DNA of 27,017 bases from an uncultured Bacilli bacterium (lineage in GTDB: Bacteria; Bacillota_I; Bacilli_A; RF39; UBA660), in assembly GCA_947629395.1 (NCBI GenBank), contig CANRDQ010000017.1:1-27017 (forward strand). The letters are read 5' to 3'. This document shows, one piece after another, positions 7,904 through 15,965 of this stretch (position 1 is its first letter; each line of letters begins with the position of its first letter). A model generated the notes under the pieces. That model saw nothing but the letters and a program-made list of their open reading frames with translations. It had not been told where the DNA came from and did no database searches. Both the position numbers and the translations under genes were made by a program.

Positions 7904-7932
7904 ATTATAGTAATTTCTAGTTTTAAAGTCAA
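7904..7932 (-). promoter_or_regulatory. Strong sigma-A promoter of the amidotransferase leader
   Basis: -35 TTGACT (7927-7932), exactly 17 bases, -10 TATAAT (7904-7909) on the minus strand. One of the best promoter matches in the window. Confidence 0.85.
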
Positions 7933-7942
7933 ATACTATAAA

Positions 7943-8479
7943 TTAACCTACATAAGTAATTGTAAAATCTTCTAATTCACATTTATTATTTTTACAATAT
8001 TTACCTACGATTTTGATACTATCTTTAACATTATCTTTAGTAAGATTTTGAGTACTTTTATCATATAATACAGTAGTTTTGTCTAATCCCATCCTATATT
8101 GAGTTCTTTCAAATTCTGTTTTAGTTTTAGGTTGTAAATCTAAAGGTTCTATATCAGTATCAGTATTACCATACACAACACTACCATCAATATATCCAAC
8201 AACATCAAATTTCGCATCACTTTCGACATTATCTTTAGTTTTAAAACCACCTATATATAACAACATTTCTTTATCATTATCTTTAAAGACACCTGTTTGA
8301 AAATAAAAATGTTCAGATTCTCCTACAAATTTATAATCACTATTTTCACTAACTTTCTCTTCTGTATCATCAACAAATTCTATACCACTGTTGTTTCTAG
8401 ATGTAAAAAATAAAACTCCCCCTAACAATGCTAGAACTACTACTAATACTATCACTATTATTATTATCTTTTTTTTCAT
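7943..8479 (-). CDS. Membrane-anchored extracytoplasmic protein, unknown function
   Basis: 178 residues. A lysine start and an uncut-looking hydrophobic helix (about 4-27) anchor an external domain of about 150 residues. There is no lipobox cysteine, so it is a membrane anchor rather than a lipoprotein. The external part is beta-rich, with FYFQTGVFKD, MLLYIGGF and a C-terminal KIVGKYCKNNKCELEDFTI that holds its only two cysteines, likely a disulfide. I do not recognise a family. It starts 20 bases after the flavin-fold gene and has the ribosome site GGAAGAGAG, so the two are probably co-transcribed. Confidence 0.65.
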   Translation of the reverse strand: MKKKIIIIVIVLVVVLALLGGVLFFTSRNNSGIEFVDDTEEKVSENSDYKFVGESEHFYFQTGVFKDNDKEMLLYIGGFKTKDNVESDAKFDVVGYIDGSVVYGNTDTDIEPLDLQPKTKTEFERTQYRMGLDKTTVLYDKSTQNLTKDNVKDSIKIVGKYCKNNKCELEDFTITYVG

Positions 8480-8499
8480 ATATATCTCTCTTCCTTCTT

Positions 8500-8898
8500 T
8501 TAAAATTTTATTACTTTAGGCTCTTCTGTAAATGAAGAAATAGTTGCGGTTGCCTTCTTAAAATATAAAACTTCAGTATTATCATCTTCTTCATTATACA
8601 TAGCTCTTAAATTAGGATAATGATCTAATAAATGCTTTTTAGCTTCTACTCTCTCATCTCTTACTAGAGTACCTTCTAATCGAAGCCATTTACTACCATC
8701 TTTATTTAAAGCACAAAGTTCAACTTGGGGATTTTTTTCTATTTGTTTAGAAACATTCTTTATTTTACCAGTTTGAATATATAACTTATCTTCAAATAAA
8801 TCAATAGTACCAAAAGGTCTAACTCGTGGTTGATTATTTTCAGTAGTAGCTAAAAAATAAGTACCACACTCTTTTATAAAATCATAAACTTCCTTCAT
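8500..8898 (-). CDS. Pyridoxamine 5'-phosphate oxidase-family (FMN-binding split barrel) protein
   Basis: 132 residues, typical of small single-domain flavin split-barrel proteins. It begins with a short helix and the strand TYFLATTENNQPRVRPFGTI, which is the usual opening of this group. It continues with KLYIQTGKIKNVSKQIEKNPQVELCAL, a common core for small PNPOx-like proteins. The second half holds WLRLEGTLVRDERVEAKKHLLDHYPNLRAMY. Related proteins bind FMN or F420 and reduce or shield small molecules; true PNP oxidase activity is unlikely at this length. The ribosome site is GGAGGATAT. It is probably first in a two-gene unit with the anchored protein downstream. Confidence 0.85.
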   Translation of the reverse strand: MKEVYDFIKECGTYFLATTENNQPRVRPFGTIDLFEDKLYIQTGKIKNVSKQIEKNPQVELCALNKDGSKWLRLEGTLVRDERVEAKKHLLDHYPNLRAMYNEEDDNTEVLYFKKATATISSFTEEPKVIKF

Positions 8899-8948
8899 AT
8901 ATCCTCCATTATTTAATATATCATATTTATTAATATTTTAATAGAGTT

Positions 8949-9770
8949 TTACTCCTCTAATTTAGCTAATTTAGGTTTCTTTTTCTTCGTTAGAAAAGCT
9001 TCCACAAATTTAAATTTTTCTTTATTAATTATATATAGGAAACCAAATAAACTATATATTGTTGCTCCGACAAAATTTACAAATAAATCTTCCATAGTAT
9101 CAATAAGACCTATATCTAAATAACCATCTGTATGAGCTAAGACACTTCCATTTTTAGATAATAGTATTGTTTTATTAATATCTTTTATATTAGCAACTTG
9201 ATTTTCTTTTTTAGACTTAGTCTCAATATCAACACTATTTAAATTATAAATAATTGTATCTCGTTGCATATCTGTTTTAAAGAAAGTATCCATTCCAAAT
9301 TCAAAGAACTCCCATACTACTCCAATCATCATAGAAAAACAGAAAGCAACTAAAGCCACAAACACAGGAGATAAGTTAAAAGACTCTATATTTTCATTTA
9401 ATAAATAAACTAATGAAAATCCTATCGCTGCACATAAGAAACCATTTATAGTATGTAAAATAGTATCAAAATTACTAAACAGTTGATAAAAATTATTTAT
9501 TTCTCCTAATATTTCGGATGCAAAAATAAATAATAAAATCATTATTTCTAAAGTACTAGGCATATCAATTTGAAACTTCTTTTGAATTACTATAGGTAGT
9601 AAAAATAATAACAAGGAAAAAATACATAATAAAGCATTTTCAATATTACCTTGAAATATCTGTCTAATCATAATAATAACTATAATCATTCTTAAAATTA
9701 CATAAACAGCCAAAGTCATTTTACCATACTCTTTGTATAATCCTAAAAAGTTCTTTATCTTTTTTCTCAT
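8949..9770 (-). CDS. Multi-pass membrane protein, DUF2238/YjdF-like
   Basis: 273 residues with about six hydrophobic segments (about 18-37, 44-60, 74-92, 103-124, 133-155 and 233-248). The central pattern DTILHTINGFLCAAIGFSL, followed by GVVWEFFEFGMDTFFKTDMQRD, is characteristic of predicted membrane proteins of the DUF2238/YjdF type. A soluble loop (about 175-230) separates the last two membrane segments. No function is assigned to the family. The ribosome site is AGAGGTG, and an extended -10 (TGATATTAT) lies at 9803-9811. A weak hairpin follows the gene and no clear terminator separates it from the flavin-fold gene 50 bases downstream. Confidence 0.7.
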   Translation of the reverse strand: MRKKIKNFLGLYKEYGKMTLAVYVILRMIIVIIMIRQIFQGNIENALLCIFSLLLFLLPIVIQKKFQIDMPSTLEIMILLFIFASEILGEINNFYQLFSNFDTILHTINGFLCAAIGFSLVYLLNENIESFNLSPVFVALVAFCFSMMIGVVWEFFEFGMDTFFKTDMQRDTIIYNLNSVDIETKSKKENQVANIKDINKTILLSKNGSVLAHTDGYLDIGLIDTMEDLFVNFVGATIYSLFGFLYIINKEKFKFVEAFLTKKKKPKLAKLEE

Positions 9771-9802
9771 ATACTACACCTCTACTACCATACCTTACAT
9801 AT

Positions 9803-9811
9803 ATAATATCA
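9803..9811 (-). promoter_or_regulatory. Extended -10 promoter of the DUF2238-like gene
   Basis: TG-A-TATTAT on the minus strand, about 33 bases before the start codon; no convincing -35 box. Confidence 0.45.
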
Positions 9812-9857
9812 TATTCTTAACTTTTTTGTTACATAATTTCCTAAATATTTTTATTTA

Positions 9858-9882
9858 TAAAAAAAAAGAACTTAATAGTTCT
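9858..9882 (-). terminator. Terminator downstream of the ABC-F gene
   Basis: 6-bp stem (9867-9872 with 9877-9882) with a long T run (nine T) on the minus strand. It lies about 140 bases after the ABC-F stop. The stretch between (9883-10019) holds a loose 8-bp hairpin (9972-9979 with 10001-10008) without a U-tract; I see no gene in it. Confidence 0.65.
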
Positions 9883-10019
9883 ATTCCCCTTATTTAAAAG
9901 TAATATGTAAATATAACTTTTTATCAATATAATCTAAATTCAAATTAATAAAAAAATAAGATTTCTATAATAAATAGTGCTAATGATTTTCACTTACCAA
10001 CACTATTTTACATTGAACC

Positions 10020-11738
10020 TTACTTTTTTAATAATCTTCTTTGAATTATTTTACCTGTTTTTATATCTAAATCTATATCAGAATTTAAGTATTCATTATA
10101 TTTTCGATTATGGGAAATACTTATAATTGTTCCCGTATAGCTACTAACAAGTTCATATATTAAATCAAGTGCTTCTTTATCTAAATGATTTGTTACTTCA
10201 TCTAAAATTAATACATTAATATTATTTATAGCAAGTTTAGCCAAATTAACTCTAGTTCTTTCCCCTGGAGATAAAGATAAATAAGATTTGTCTTTATCAT
10301 CATAATCTATGCCTAATTTATCTAATAATGTAAATATTTTTGCCTTATCTATATTTTCTATATCTTTAGTTAAATAACTATAAATGCTTTCATCTAAATC
10401 ACTATCTAAAGTGTTCTGAGAAATATATCCAATTCTTACGCCACTTCCTATATTAACATAACCTTTTATTGGAGAAACCTCATTTAAAATGGTTTTAAGA
10501 AGGGTTGTTTTACCTGTCCCATTGCCACCTATTATATTAACTCTTATTCCATAAGGAATTAATAAATTAATTTCTGCAGTTTTGAAAGTTTCATAACCAC
10601 ACACTAAATGATTTAATTCTATTTCTTTGTTTCCTTTAACTTCACCAAGATTAAAAAAGACATTTATTGGTTTCTTCTCTTCAAAATCTGGAATTTCAAT
10701 ATTTTTCAATTCTTTTGTCAATTTAGAAATATTGGAAGTATTAGTTTTTTCTTTAGCATAATTATTGGCAAGTTTATCATTATCATTATGAGCTTTTTTA
10801 TTCATTCCTTTATTTGCCCACTCTTTTGCTTTCTGTACTTGATGTTTCAATTTATCTTTTTGGTCTTGAGCTTTTAAATATCTTTCTTTTAGTTCTTTAT
10901 ATTCTAACTCTTTTTGGTTTAAATATCCTTGATAAGATAGATTGTATACATTAATTTTGCCATTTTCTAATTCATAAATTTTATTTACTATATTATTTAA
11001 AAATACTTCATCATGCGAAACAATTATCATTTTTTTATTTGCTGATTTTAAATTTTTCTCAAGATATTCAATGGCTTCCATATCTAAATTGTTAGTTGGT
11101 TCATCTAACAACAAAATATCAGAATTTTGCAGTAAGACAACAACAAGTAGTACTTTTATCTTTTCACCACCTGATAAAGTTTTAATTTTATTATTAATAT
11201 TTTCTTTAAAATTAAGTCCTAATAAAATTGATTTTAAGTTATCTTCAAATGAATAACCATCTAAAGCTAGATATTGGTCTAAAACACTTCCATATTCTTC
11301 CATTACTTCTTCTGTCAGATTATTTTCAAGTTCATGTAATCTAGTTTCTAACCTATCTAGTTTTAACTCTTGCTTTACGTATTCCACTATAGTTAAATCA
11401 TTATAAATATAAGGTATTTCTTGTTTTAAATAAGTAATAGTTTCCTCATTTAATCTTACTTTACCTTTATCAAAATTCATTTCTTTAGCTAAAATTTTTA
11501 ATAAAGTTGATTTACCTGCTCCATTTACCCCTACTAATCCAACTTTATCATTATTATCAAGAGTAAAAGAAACATCTTGCAATATATTTTTATTTCCTAT
11601 TTGTTTATTTAAATTACTTACTATCATTGCACACACCACAATCTTCTTTTCTACCCATTTTATTATTTTTAATTTTCTTAAAATACCTATTTTATTGTAA
11701 TGAACGTTTATTTCTGTTTTAATAGTATAATTTTTCAT
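10020..11738 (-). CDS. ABC-F family ATPase (ribosome-associated, possible antibiotic resistance type)
   Basis: Two ABC ATPase domains joined by a charged coiled linker and no membrane segment, the layout of ABC-F proteins that act on the ribosomal E site. Domain 1: Walker A GVNGAGKST (about 70-78), signature LSGGE (188-192), Walker B LLLDEPTNNLD. The linker (about 265-345) is long and basic. Domain 2: Walker A GGNGTGKTT (404-412), signature LSPGE (489-493), Walker B LILDEVTNHLD, where Val replaces the usual Pro. The normal ABC-F start is MIVSNL at 11627, but that ATG lacks a ribosome site. The upstream ATG at 11738 has AAGAG and adds 37 basic residues. Both starts are possible. The subfamily, and whether it gives drug resistance, cannot be decided here. 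Confidence 0.88.
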   Translation of the reverse strand: MKNYTIKTEINVHYNKIGILRKLKIIKWVEKKIVVCAMIVSNLNKQIGNKNILQDVSFTLDNNDKVGLVGVNGAGKSTLLKILAKEMNFDKGKVRLNEETITYLKQEIPYIYNDLTIVEYVKQELKLDRLETRLHELENNLTEEVMEEYGSVLDQYLALDGYSFEDNLKSILLGLNFKENINNKIKTLSGGEKIKVLLVVVLLQNSDILLLDEPTNNLDMEAIEYLEKNLKSANKKMIIVSHDEVFLNNIVNKIYELENGKINVYNLSYQGYLNQKELEYKELKERYLKAQDQKDKLKHQVQKAKEWANKGMNKKAHNDNDKLANNYAKEKTNTSNISKLTKELKNIEIPDFEEKKPINVFFNLGEVKGNKEIELNHLVCGYETFKTAEINLLIPYGIRVNIIGGNGTGKTTLLKTILNEVSPIKGYVNIGSGVRIGYISQNTLDSDLDESIYSYLTKDIENIDKAKIFTLLDKLGIDYDDKDKSYLSLSPGERTRVNLAKLAINNINVLILDEVTNHLDKEALDLIYELVSSYTGTIISISHNRKYNEYLNSDIDLDIKTGKIIQRRLLKK

Positions 11739-11783
11739 ATTTTCTCTTAATTTCTAAATTAATTTTATCATAAATTAGAGCAT

Positions 11784-11812
11784 TATAAAACTCAAACTAT
11801 AAAGTTTGAGTT
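11784..11812 (-). terminator. Terminator of tRNA-Met
   Basis: 10-bp stem (11789-11798 with 11803-11812) around ATAA, followed by TTTTAT on the minus strand, 11 bases past the tRNA CCA end. Confidence 0.75.
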
Positions 11813-11822
11813 AATATCATAA

Positions 11823-11899
11823 TGGTAGCGACGGAGGGGATCGAACCCCCGACCTTTCGGGTATGAACCGAACGCTCTAGCCAGCTGAGCTACATCGCC
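11823..11899 (-). tRNA. tRNA-Met (elongator, anticodon CAT), CCA encoded
   Basis: Full cloverleaf: acceptor GGCGATG/CGTCGCT (ending in a G-U pair), D-arm GCTC/GAGC, anticodon stem TTCGG/CCGAA with loop TTCATAC, T-arm GGGGG/CCCTC with TTCGATC, discriminator A and encoded CCA. The anticodon stem lacks the three G-C pairs of initiator tRNA. The sequence is very close to what I recall of the Bacillus elongator tRNA-Met, so elongator Met is preferred over tRNA-Ile2. Confidence 0.93.
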
Positions 11900-11918
11900 A
11901 AATCAAACAAGCAAGTTA

Positions 11919-11947
11919 ATTATATCAGACTTACTTGTTTTTGACAA
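11919..11947 (-). promoter_or_regulatory. Strong sigma-A promoter of tRNA-Met
   Basis: -35 TTGTCA (11942-11947), exactly 17 bases, -10 TATAAT (11919-11924) on the minus strand, 19 bases before the tRNA. Confidence 0.85.
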
Positions 11948-11962
11948 GATAATTTTTACATT

Positions 11963-13807
11963 TTATTTCTTTTTAACCAAACTCTTGCCTTTTTTGACTA
12001 TTTCATAGTTCTTATTATCCTCTATTGTTTCAGCAGTTAAATGAATTTCTTCTATCTCATTAAAATTACTACTTACATCTGAAAAAACTTGCCATACAGA
12101 GTTTTTAACTATTCCTTTTAACCCTCTAGCTCCTAGTCCTCTTTCTTTGGCTAGTTCACTAGCTTTATCAAGATAAGATTCATCTACTACTAATTTAATA
12201 CCAAGTTTATCAAAAATCTTTTCTTGAGTCTTTAAAGGACTAATATCACTTTCTAAAAGAATTCTCTTAAAATCTTCTTGGGTCAAATCATTAAGATGGA
12301 TAATAGTAGCGAATCTTCCCATAAATTCTTTAGTCATGTTTCCATAAGTAAGAAAATCTTCATCTGTAACTTTATGTACTTCTCTTTGTCCTAAGAAACC
12401 AATTGGATTCTTTACTCTTTCTTGGTAAACATTACTAAAACTTCCTCCACCAATAACTAACATATTATCAGTTTTTATATTTACTCCATCTCTCATAGTA
12501 TAAGTAGTACCATCTAAGAATTTTAGCATTGAATCAAGTACACCTTTTCCTGCAACATCACTATCAGATTTTAAACCTTTTTTATCTATTTCATCAAAGA
12601 AAATAATAGCGTTTTCTAATCTATGTTTATCACCATTAACACTTGTATAACATTTATTAAGGGCATCTTCAATAGAAGTTCCTTTATAACCATTAATAAC
12701 AAGTTGTGATGAATCTATAATACAAACATCTCTATCTAATAAGTCCGCAATTGTTGTTATTAATAATGTTTTACCTACTCCTGTTGAACCTGTTAAAAGA
12801 ATACCTGTTTTTTCTCTTGGATCATCTAGTAAGAAAGTTTGATTCATTTCAGCTACTAATCTTACTACCGCATCATCCTGAGAAATAATAGTTTCTTTTA
12901 TTTTATCAATCATTTGATTAGAATTCTTAATATTATTTAAAGTTATAAAGGTTCTTTCAAGTTCTTTTTGTTCTTTTTTACGAATATCATTAGTATCTTT
13001 TCCATATAAGGTTTTATATTCAATACCATTTATATAACTACTAATATTATCAAGATTATTCTTAGTTGCGGTTACATATAAAGGTAATTCTTCTTCGGTA
13101 ATAATCCCCATTTTTAAACCATAAGCTAATTGTTTAACACTTTTACAGTTTTTAAATTCTTCTTCATAAGCTATAAATAAATCAGGGTTTTCCATTCTAC
13201 ATTTTAAATAAGTAAGTAAAAGACTTTTTTCATGATATTGTTGTAAAGCTTTTTCTTTTAATTCCATTAAACGATCATAATCACTAATTCTATTATAATC
13301 TCTTAAGTTAGTAACTAAAAGTTCTTTAATATTAGAAACATCTTCCTCTTCCCCGATAACATCAAGAAAGTTTACTGCCCCAAAAACATCACTATTTTCA
13401 TCATCTATATCTTTGGATAATTCTTTTTTTACATCTGGAATTAATAAATCATCCATAATTACTTTTTTATTTTTAGAATCAAGTTCAGCTACATAAGTTG
13501 TTTCACAAACAATATTAGCGTATTCAGGTAATAATTCAGCTAAAGATTCTAACTTTTTACCAGTTGCCTTTTTAACTATTTTCTTAATAGTATCAAGATT
13601 ATCTGCCTTTATAAAAAATAAATCATCATTATTTAAATGATTTTCATAAATAGATACATCAGGATAACTTACTCCAGCCTCATCTACAAAGACCTGTTTT
13701 TCTTTATCATAATGTCCTGTTATAGTTCTATTAAAAACATATAACATTTTATTACTAGTTAGTTGATTCTTTTTGGCGATAATCGCTATTTTTGATTCGT
13801 TATTCAT
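11963..13807 (-). CDS. ClpX-like AAA+ ATPase with non-standard N-terminal region
   Basis: 614 residues from the ATG at 13807, which has GGGGGA about 8 bases upstream; the frame is open further up but has no better site. Residues about 300-590 are a ClpX/HslU-type AAA+ module: Walker A GSTGVGKT (340-347), pore loop GYKG (373-376), Walker B IIFFDEID (about 401-408), GRF box (about 497) and sensor-2 GARGLKGIV (559-567). The segment KNPIGFLGQ (about 467-475) matches the IGF loop by which ClpX docks on ClpP. The four-cysteine zinc domain of ClpX is absent. Instead there are about 300 residues that I do not recognise, helical in the second half. It is probably an unfoldase that feeds ClpP with a different substrate-recognition domain (inference). 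It lies 58 bases after the SDR gene. Confidence 0.8.
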   Translation of the reverse strand: MNNESKIAIIAKKNQLTSNKMLYVFNRTITGHYDKEKQVFVDEAGVSYPDVSIYENHLNNDDLFFIKADNLDTIKKIVKKATGKKLESLAELLPEYANIVCETTYVAELDSKNKKVIMDDLLIPDVKKELSKDIDDENSDVFGAVNFLDVIGEEEDVSNIKELLVTNLRDYNRISDYDRLMELKEKALQQYHEKSLLLTYLKCRMENPDLFIAYEEEFKNCKSVKQLAYGLKMGIITEEELPLYVTATKNNLDNISSYINGIEYKTLYGKDTNDIRKKEQKELERTFITLNNIKNSNQMIDKIKETIISQDDAVVRLVAEMNQTFLLDDPREKTGILLTGSTGVGKTLLITTIADLLDRDVCIIDSSQLVINGYKGTSIEDALNKCYTSVNGDKHRLENAIIFFDEIDKKGLKSDSDVAGKGVLDSMLKFLDGTTYTMRDGVNIKTDNMLVIGGGSFSNVYQERVKNPIGFLGQREVHKVTDEDFLTYGNMTKEFMGRFATIIHLNDLTQEDFKRILLESDISPLKTQEKIFDKLGIKLVVDESYLDKASELAKERGLGARGLKGIVKNSVWQVFSDVSSNFNEIEEIHLTAETIEDNKNYEIVKKGKSLVKKK

Positions 13808-13864
13808 TATACATTCCCCCAATCCTATGATAACAATAACCATTATACCAGTAATAAAAATATT

Positions 13865-14653
13865 TTACAACTTAAAAAAAGCATAAATTTTTAAGAAAAT
13901 ATAACTAAAAAAAGGACAAGAAATTTTCTTTTTCGGAACTGAAGCTTCTATTTCTTTTAAAATTTTAGTTGTTAATTTATCTATATTACTACTCTCAATT
14001 AAGGAAAAGAAATTTCTTTGTATTTTATTGATACTATTAATATCTTTAGAAAAAAGACTATCTTTATATAAATATTTTTCTTTATTATCAATCATTACTT
14101 GATTGAATCCTGTTTTATAAGCACCTGGCTCTATTAAGGTTATAGTAATATTACTTTTTAAATATTTTAACTCTTCTCTAATAGTATTAGTTAAAACCGC
14201 AATAGAGGCTTTACTAGATGTATAACAACCTAAAAAAGGAAGAGGAATTAAAGCTGCTTGAGAACCCATCACAAAAATCTTTCCTCTTTGATTATCATTT
14301 TTCCATTTTTGATATACTTCTTTTATTAATTCAAAAGATGAAAAAACATTTACTTCATAATTTCTTCTTAAAACATCAGTATCCATTTCTAATAAAGAGC
14401 CACCATAACCTACTCCCGCATGGCTTATAAAAACATCAAAGCTTATTCTTTTAATGATTTTCCTATCTTCTTTATTAGTAATATCTAATTTAAAAACTAA
14501 CATATCTAAATTATCATCTTTTAATTTTTTCTTTAAAGTTTGAGCTTCTTTTTTAGTATGTGTTGTCAAATAAACTAAATGTCCTCTTTTTACTAATTTA
14601 CTAGCTAAATTATACATAATACCACTAGTACCACCAGTTATTAAAATTCTCAT
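13865..14653 (-). CDS. Short-chain dehydrogenase/reductase (SDR) family protein
   Basis: 262 residues of the classical SDR Rossmann fold, an NAD(P)-dependent oxidoreductase. The cofactor motif is TGGTSGI (TGxxxGI, about 6-12). An HAG motif (SHAGVG) stands in place of NNAG. The active site is Ser in VMGSQAA and YTSSK (Tyr-x3-Lys). The region after it, LIEPGAYKTGF, matches the PG motif. The C-terminus ends in a hydrophobic stretch (FFSYIFLKIYAFF) that may attach to the membrane. An in-frame GTG at 14662 overlaps the ribosome site TAGGTGAT; the ATG at 14653 is the likely start. It follows gerM by 39 bases and precedes the ClpX-like gene by 57, so it may share the gerM transcript. Substrate unknown. 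Confidence 0.87.
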   Translation of the reverse strand: MRILITGGTSGIMYNLASKLVKRGHLVYLTTHTKKEAQTLKKKLKDDNLDMLVFKLDITNKEDRKIIKRISFDVFISHAGVGYGGSLLEMDTDVLRRNYEVNVFSSFELIKEVYQKWKNDNQRGKIFVMGSQAALIPLPFLGCYTSSKASIAVLTNTIREELKYLKSNITITLIEPGAYKTGFNQVMIDNKEKYLYKDSLFSKDINSINKIQRNFFSLIESSNIDKLTTKILKEIEASVPKKKISCPFFSYIFLKIYAFFKL

Positions 14654-14692
14654 TACTATCACCTAGTACTAGTATTTACCAAAATATTATTT

Positions 14693-15643
14693 CTAATTCT
14701 CTAAACTTTTCCTACTTACTTCATCTATTAGTTCATCATCAACCATAAAAATAACACTACCAACATCATAATTATCAAAAACAGAATACGCTACTGAATT
14801 TTTTACTTCTTCTTGAATTTTTTTATCTTTATCCATTAATAAATTATTAAAGTTTAAAAACATAACATTTTCTTTTTCTTCAAAAGATGAAAGTTTAGCT
14901 TTACTATTTAAAAAACTCATTAAATTAGGTTCATAAATATAACTAGTAGTTAATTCATCTATAATAATATTAATTTTATCTCTATCATCATTAACGTACT
15001 TAGTAACAGGTACATAATATAAATTATCGTCTATATCTTCTAAATAATAAACAACTACTTTATTTATATTATGTCTTGATTTTAAATCAGATCTTTCATT
15101 TATACCAATATCTTTAGTAAGTATTTCTTTTAGAGGTTCTTTACTATTAGGATACTCCTCCAATCTTTGACCATCTACTAATATTTTTACTCCCTCTATA
15201 TCTTTTAAATCCATAATACTATATACAATAGAAGTAATCATATTTTTTTCTTCTTCTTTTGAAACCGCTAAAATCTCTTTTGAAAAATCGACTATCATGA
15301 TTTTATCTTCATATAAAATATTATTTACATGTACATTAGCAGGAATAGTCGCATATAAACCACTTAGAAAATTAGCTGTATCTTTTATAATTAAATTATC
15401 AAGTAAACATCTTACTTGTTCTATTTTATCTGTACTATCTAAAAATATTTTAGTTTTAACTAAATAATTATCTTCCTTTAATAAATAAATGGTATTAGTT
15501 CCTAAACCAGTTAAATATTCTACTTCTAAACTAGTATTAAGAGTTTCTTCATTAAATTTAGTTGGAAATACTGAAATAACCATTATTATAAAAGCAGTTA
15601 AGGTTGTGATAAATATTTTCTTTAGAGCTTTTCTTCGTAACAT
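14693..15643 (-). CDS. gerM: GerM-type spore protein (two GerM domains)
   Basis: 316 residues. An N-terminal membrane or signal helix (about 10-27) leads to two copies of the GerM domain. Copy 1 is about 48-165, with NTIYLLKEDNYLVK, IPANVHVNNILYEDKIMIVDFS and IEGVKILVDGQRLEE. Copy 2 is about 190-312, with VVYYLEDIDDNLYYVPVTK, DELTTSY, SSFEEKENVMFLNFN and VGSVIFMVDDELID. The ring-building GerM domain is known from the Bacillus sporulation and germination protein GerM, which acts in the space between the two membranes of the developing spore with SpoIIQ/SpoIIIAH. It lies directly after gerE, separated by a hairpin. The ribosome site is TAGGTGAT. The adjoining SpoIIIAH gene supports this assignment. 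Confidence 0.88.
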   Translation of the reverse strand: MLRRKALKKIFITTLTAFIIMVISVFPTKFNEETLNTSLEVEYLTGLGTNTIYLLKEDNYLVKTKIFLDSTDKIEQVRCLLDNLIIKDTANFLSGLYATIPANVHVNNILYEDKIMIVDFSKEILAVSKEEEKNMITSIVYSIMDLKDIEGVKILVDGQRLEEYPNSKEPLKEILTKDIGINERSDLKSRHNINKVVVYYLEDIDDNLYYVPVTKYVNDDRDKINIIIDELTTSYIYEPNLMSFLNSKAKLSSFEEKENVMFLNFNNLLMDKDKKIQEEVKNSVAYSVFDNYDVGSVIFMVDDELIDEVSRKSLEN

Positions 15644-15662
15644 ATCATCACCTAATCAAGTA

Positions 15663-15694
15663 TATGAAAAGTCGTACTAAAAAAGTACGACTTT
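15663..15694 (-). terminator. Hairpin between gerE and gerM
   Basis: 11-bp perfect stem (15668-15678 with 15684-15694) overlapping the gerE stop codon, followed by TTTTCATATA on the minus strand. The U-tract is short, so some read-through into gerM is plausible. Confidence 0.7.
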
Positions 15695-15899
15695 ATAGGC
15701 TTATTTCTTTTAATTTTAATAATTCTACTACAGCACTAGCACGTCCTTTTACTCCTAACTTTTGCATTGCATTAGAAATATGATTTCTTACTGTCTTTTC
15801 ACTAATATTTAAAATATTAGAAATATCTTTAGTTGTTTTATTATTAACTAATAGTTCAAAAACTTGCCTTTCTCTTTTTGTAAGTATTCCTTTTGCCAT
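15693..15899 (-). CDS. gerE: GerE, late mother-cell transcription regulator
   Basis: 68 residues, a single LuxR/FixJ-type helix-turn-helix with no receiver domain, like the 74-residue Bacillus GerE. The order LTKRERQVFELLVNNKTT, ISEKTVRNHISNAMQKLGVKGR, AVVELLKL follows GerE closely from end to end; the recognition-helix segment ISEKTVRNHISNAMQKLGVK appears identical to the Bacillus protein as I remember it. GerE acts late in the mother cell with sigma-K to switch on spore coat genes. The ribosome site is AAAGGAG. A CATA-NNN-TA box 32 bases upstream fits control by sigma-K. It sits between spoIIIAH and gerM. Confidence 0.95.
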   Translation of the reverse strand: MAKGILTKRERQVFELLVNNKTTKDISNILNISEKTVRNHISNAMQKLGVKGRASAVVELLKLKEISL

Positions 15900-15931
15900 A
15901 CAATATTCTCCTTTTTTCTATTTACCTAGAA

Positions 15932-15940
15932 TATCGTATG
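15932..15940 (-). promoter_or_regulatory. Candidate sigma-K/sigma-E -10 box of gerE
   Basis: Minus strand CATACGATA matches CATA-NNN-TA, the -10 of sigma-K, and differs by one base from the sigma-E form CATACAHT. AC dinucleotides lie 15 and 18 bases upstream; the sigma-K -35 is just AC at 16-17. No sigma-A boxes are seen. Confidence 0.5.
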
Positions 15941-15965
15941 AGGTTACTTAAAAATGTTGTGGGCA

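Noticed and set aside
9883..10019. Possible small RNA with a TTGATA/TATTAC promoter before the 9858-9882 terminator
   Set aside because: The predicted RNA would be only about 40 bases and the -10 is poor; the hairpin is better explained as a terminator after the ABC-F gene.
11071..11256. Plus-strand open frames of 60-85 codons opposite real genes (also near 14218, 15489, 15954, 16825, 17170, 17653, 19103 and 19814)
   Set aside because: They are antisense shadows of well-supported minus-strand genes, have low-complexity Ile/Phe/Ser-rich sequences and lack ribosome sites.
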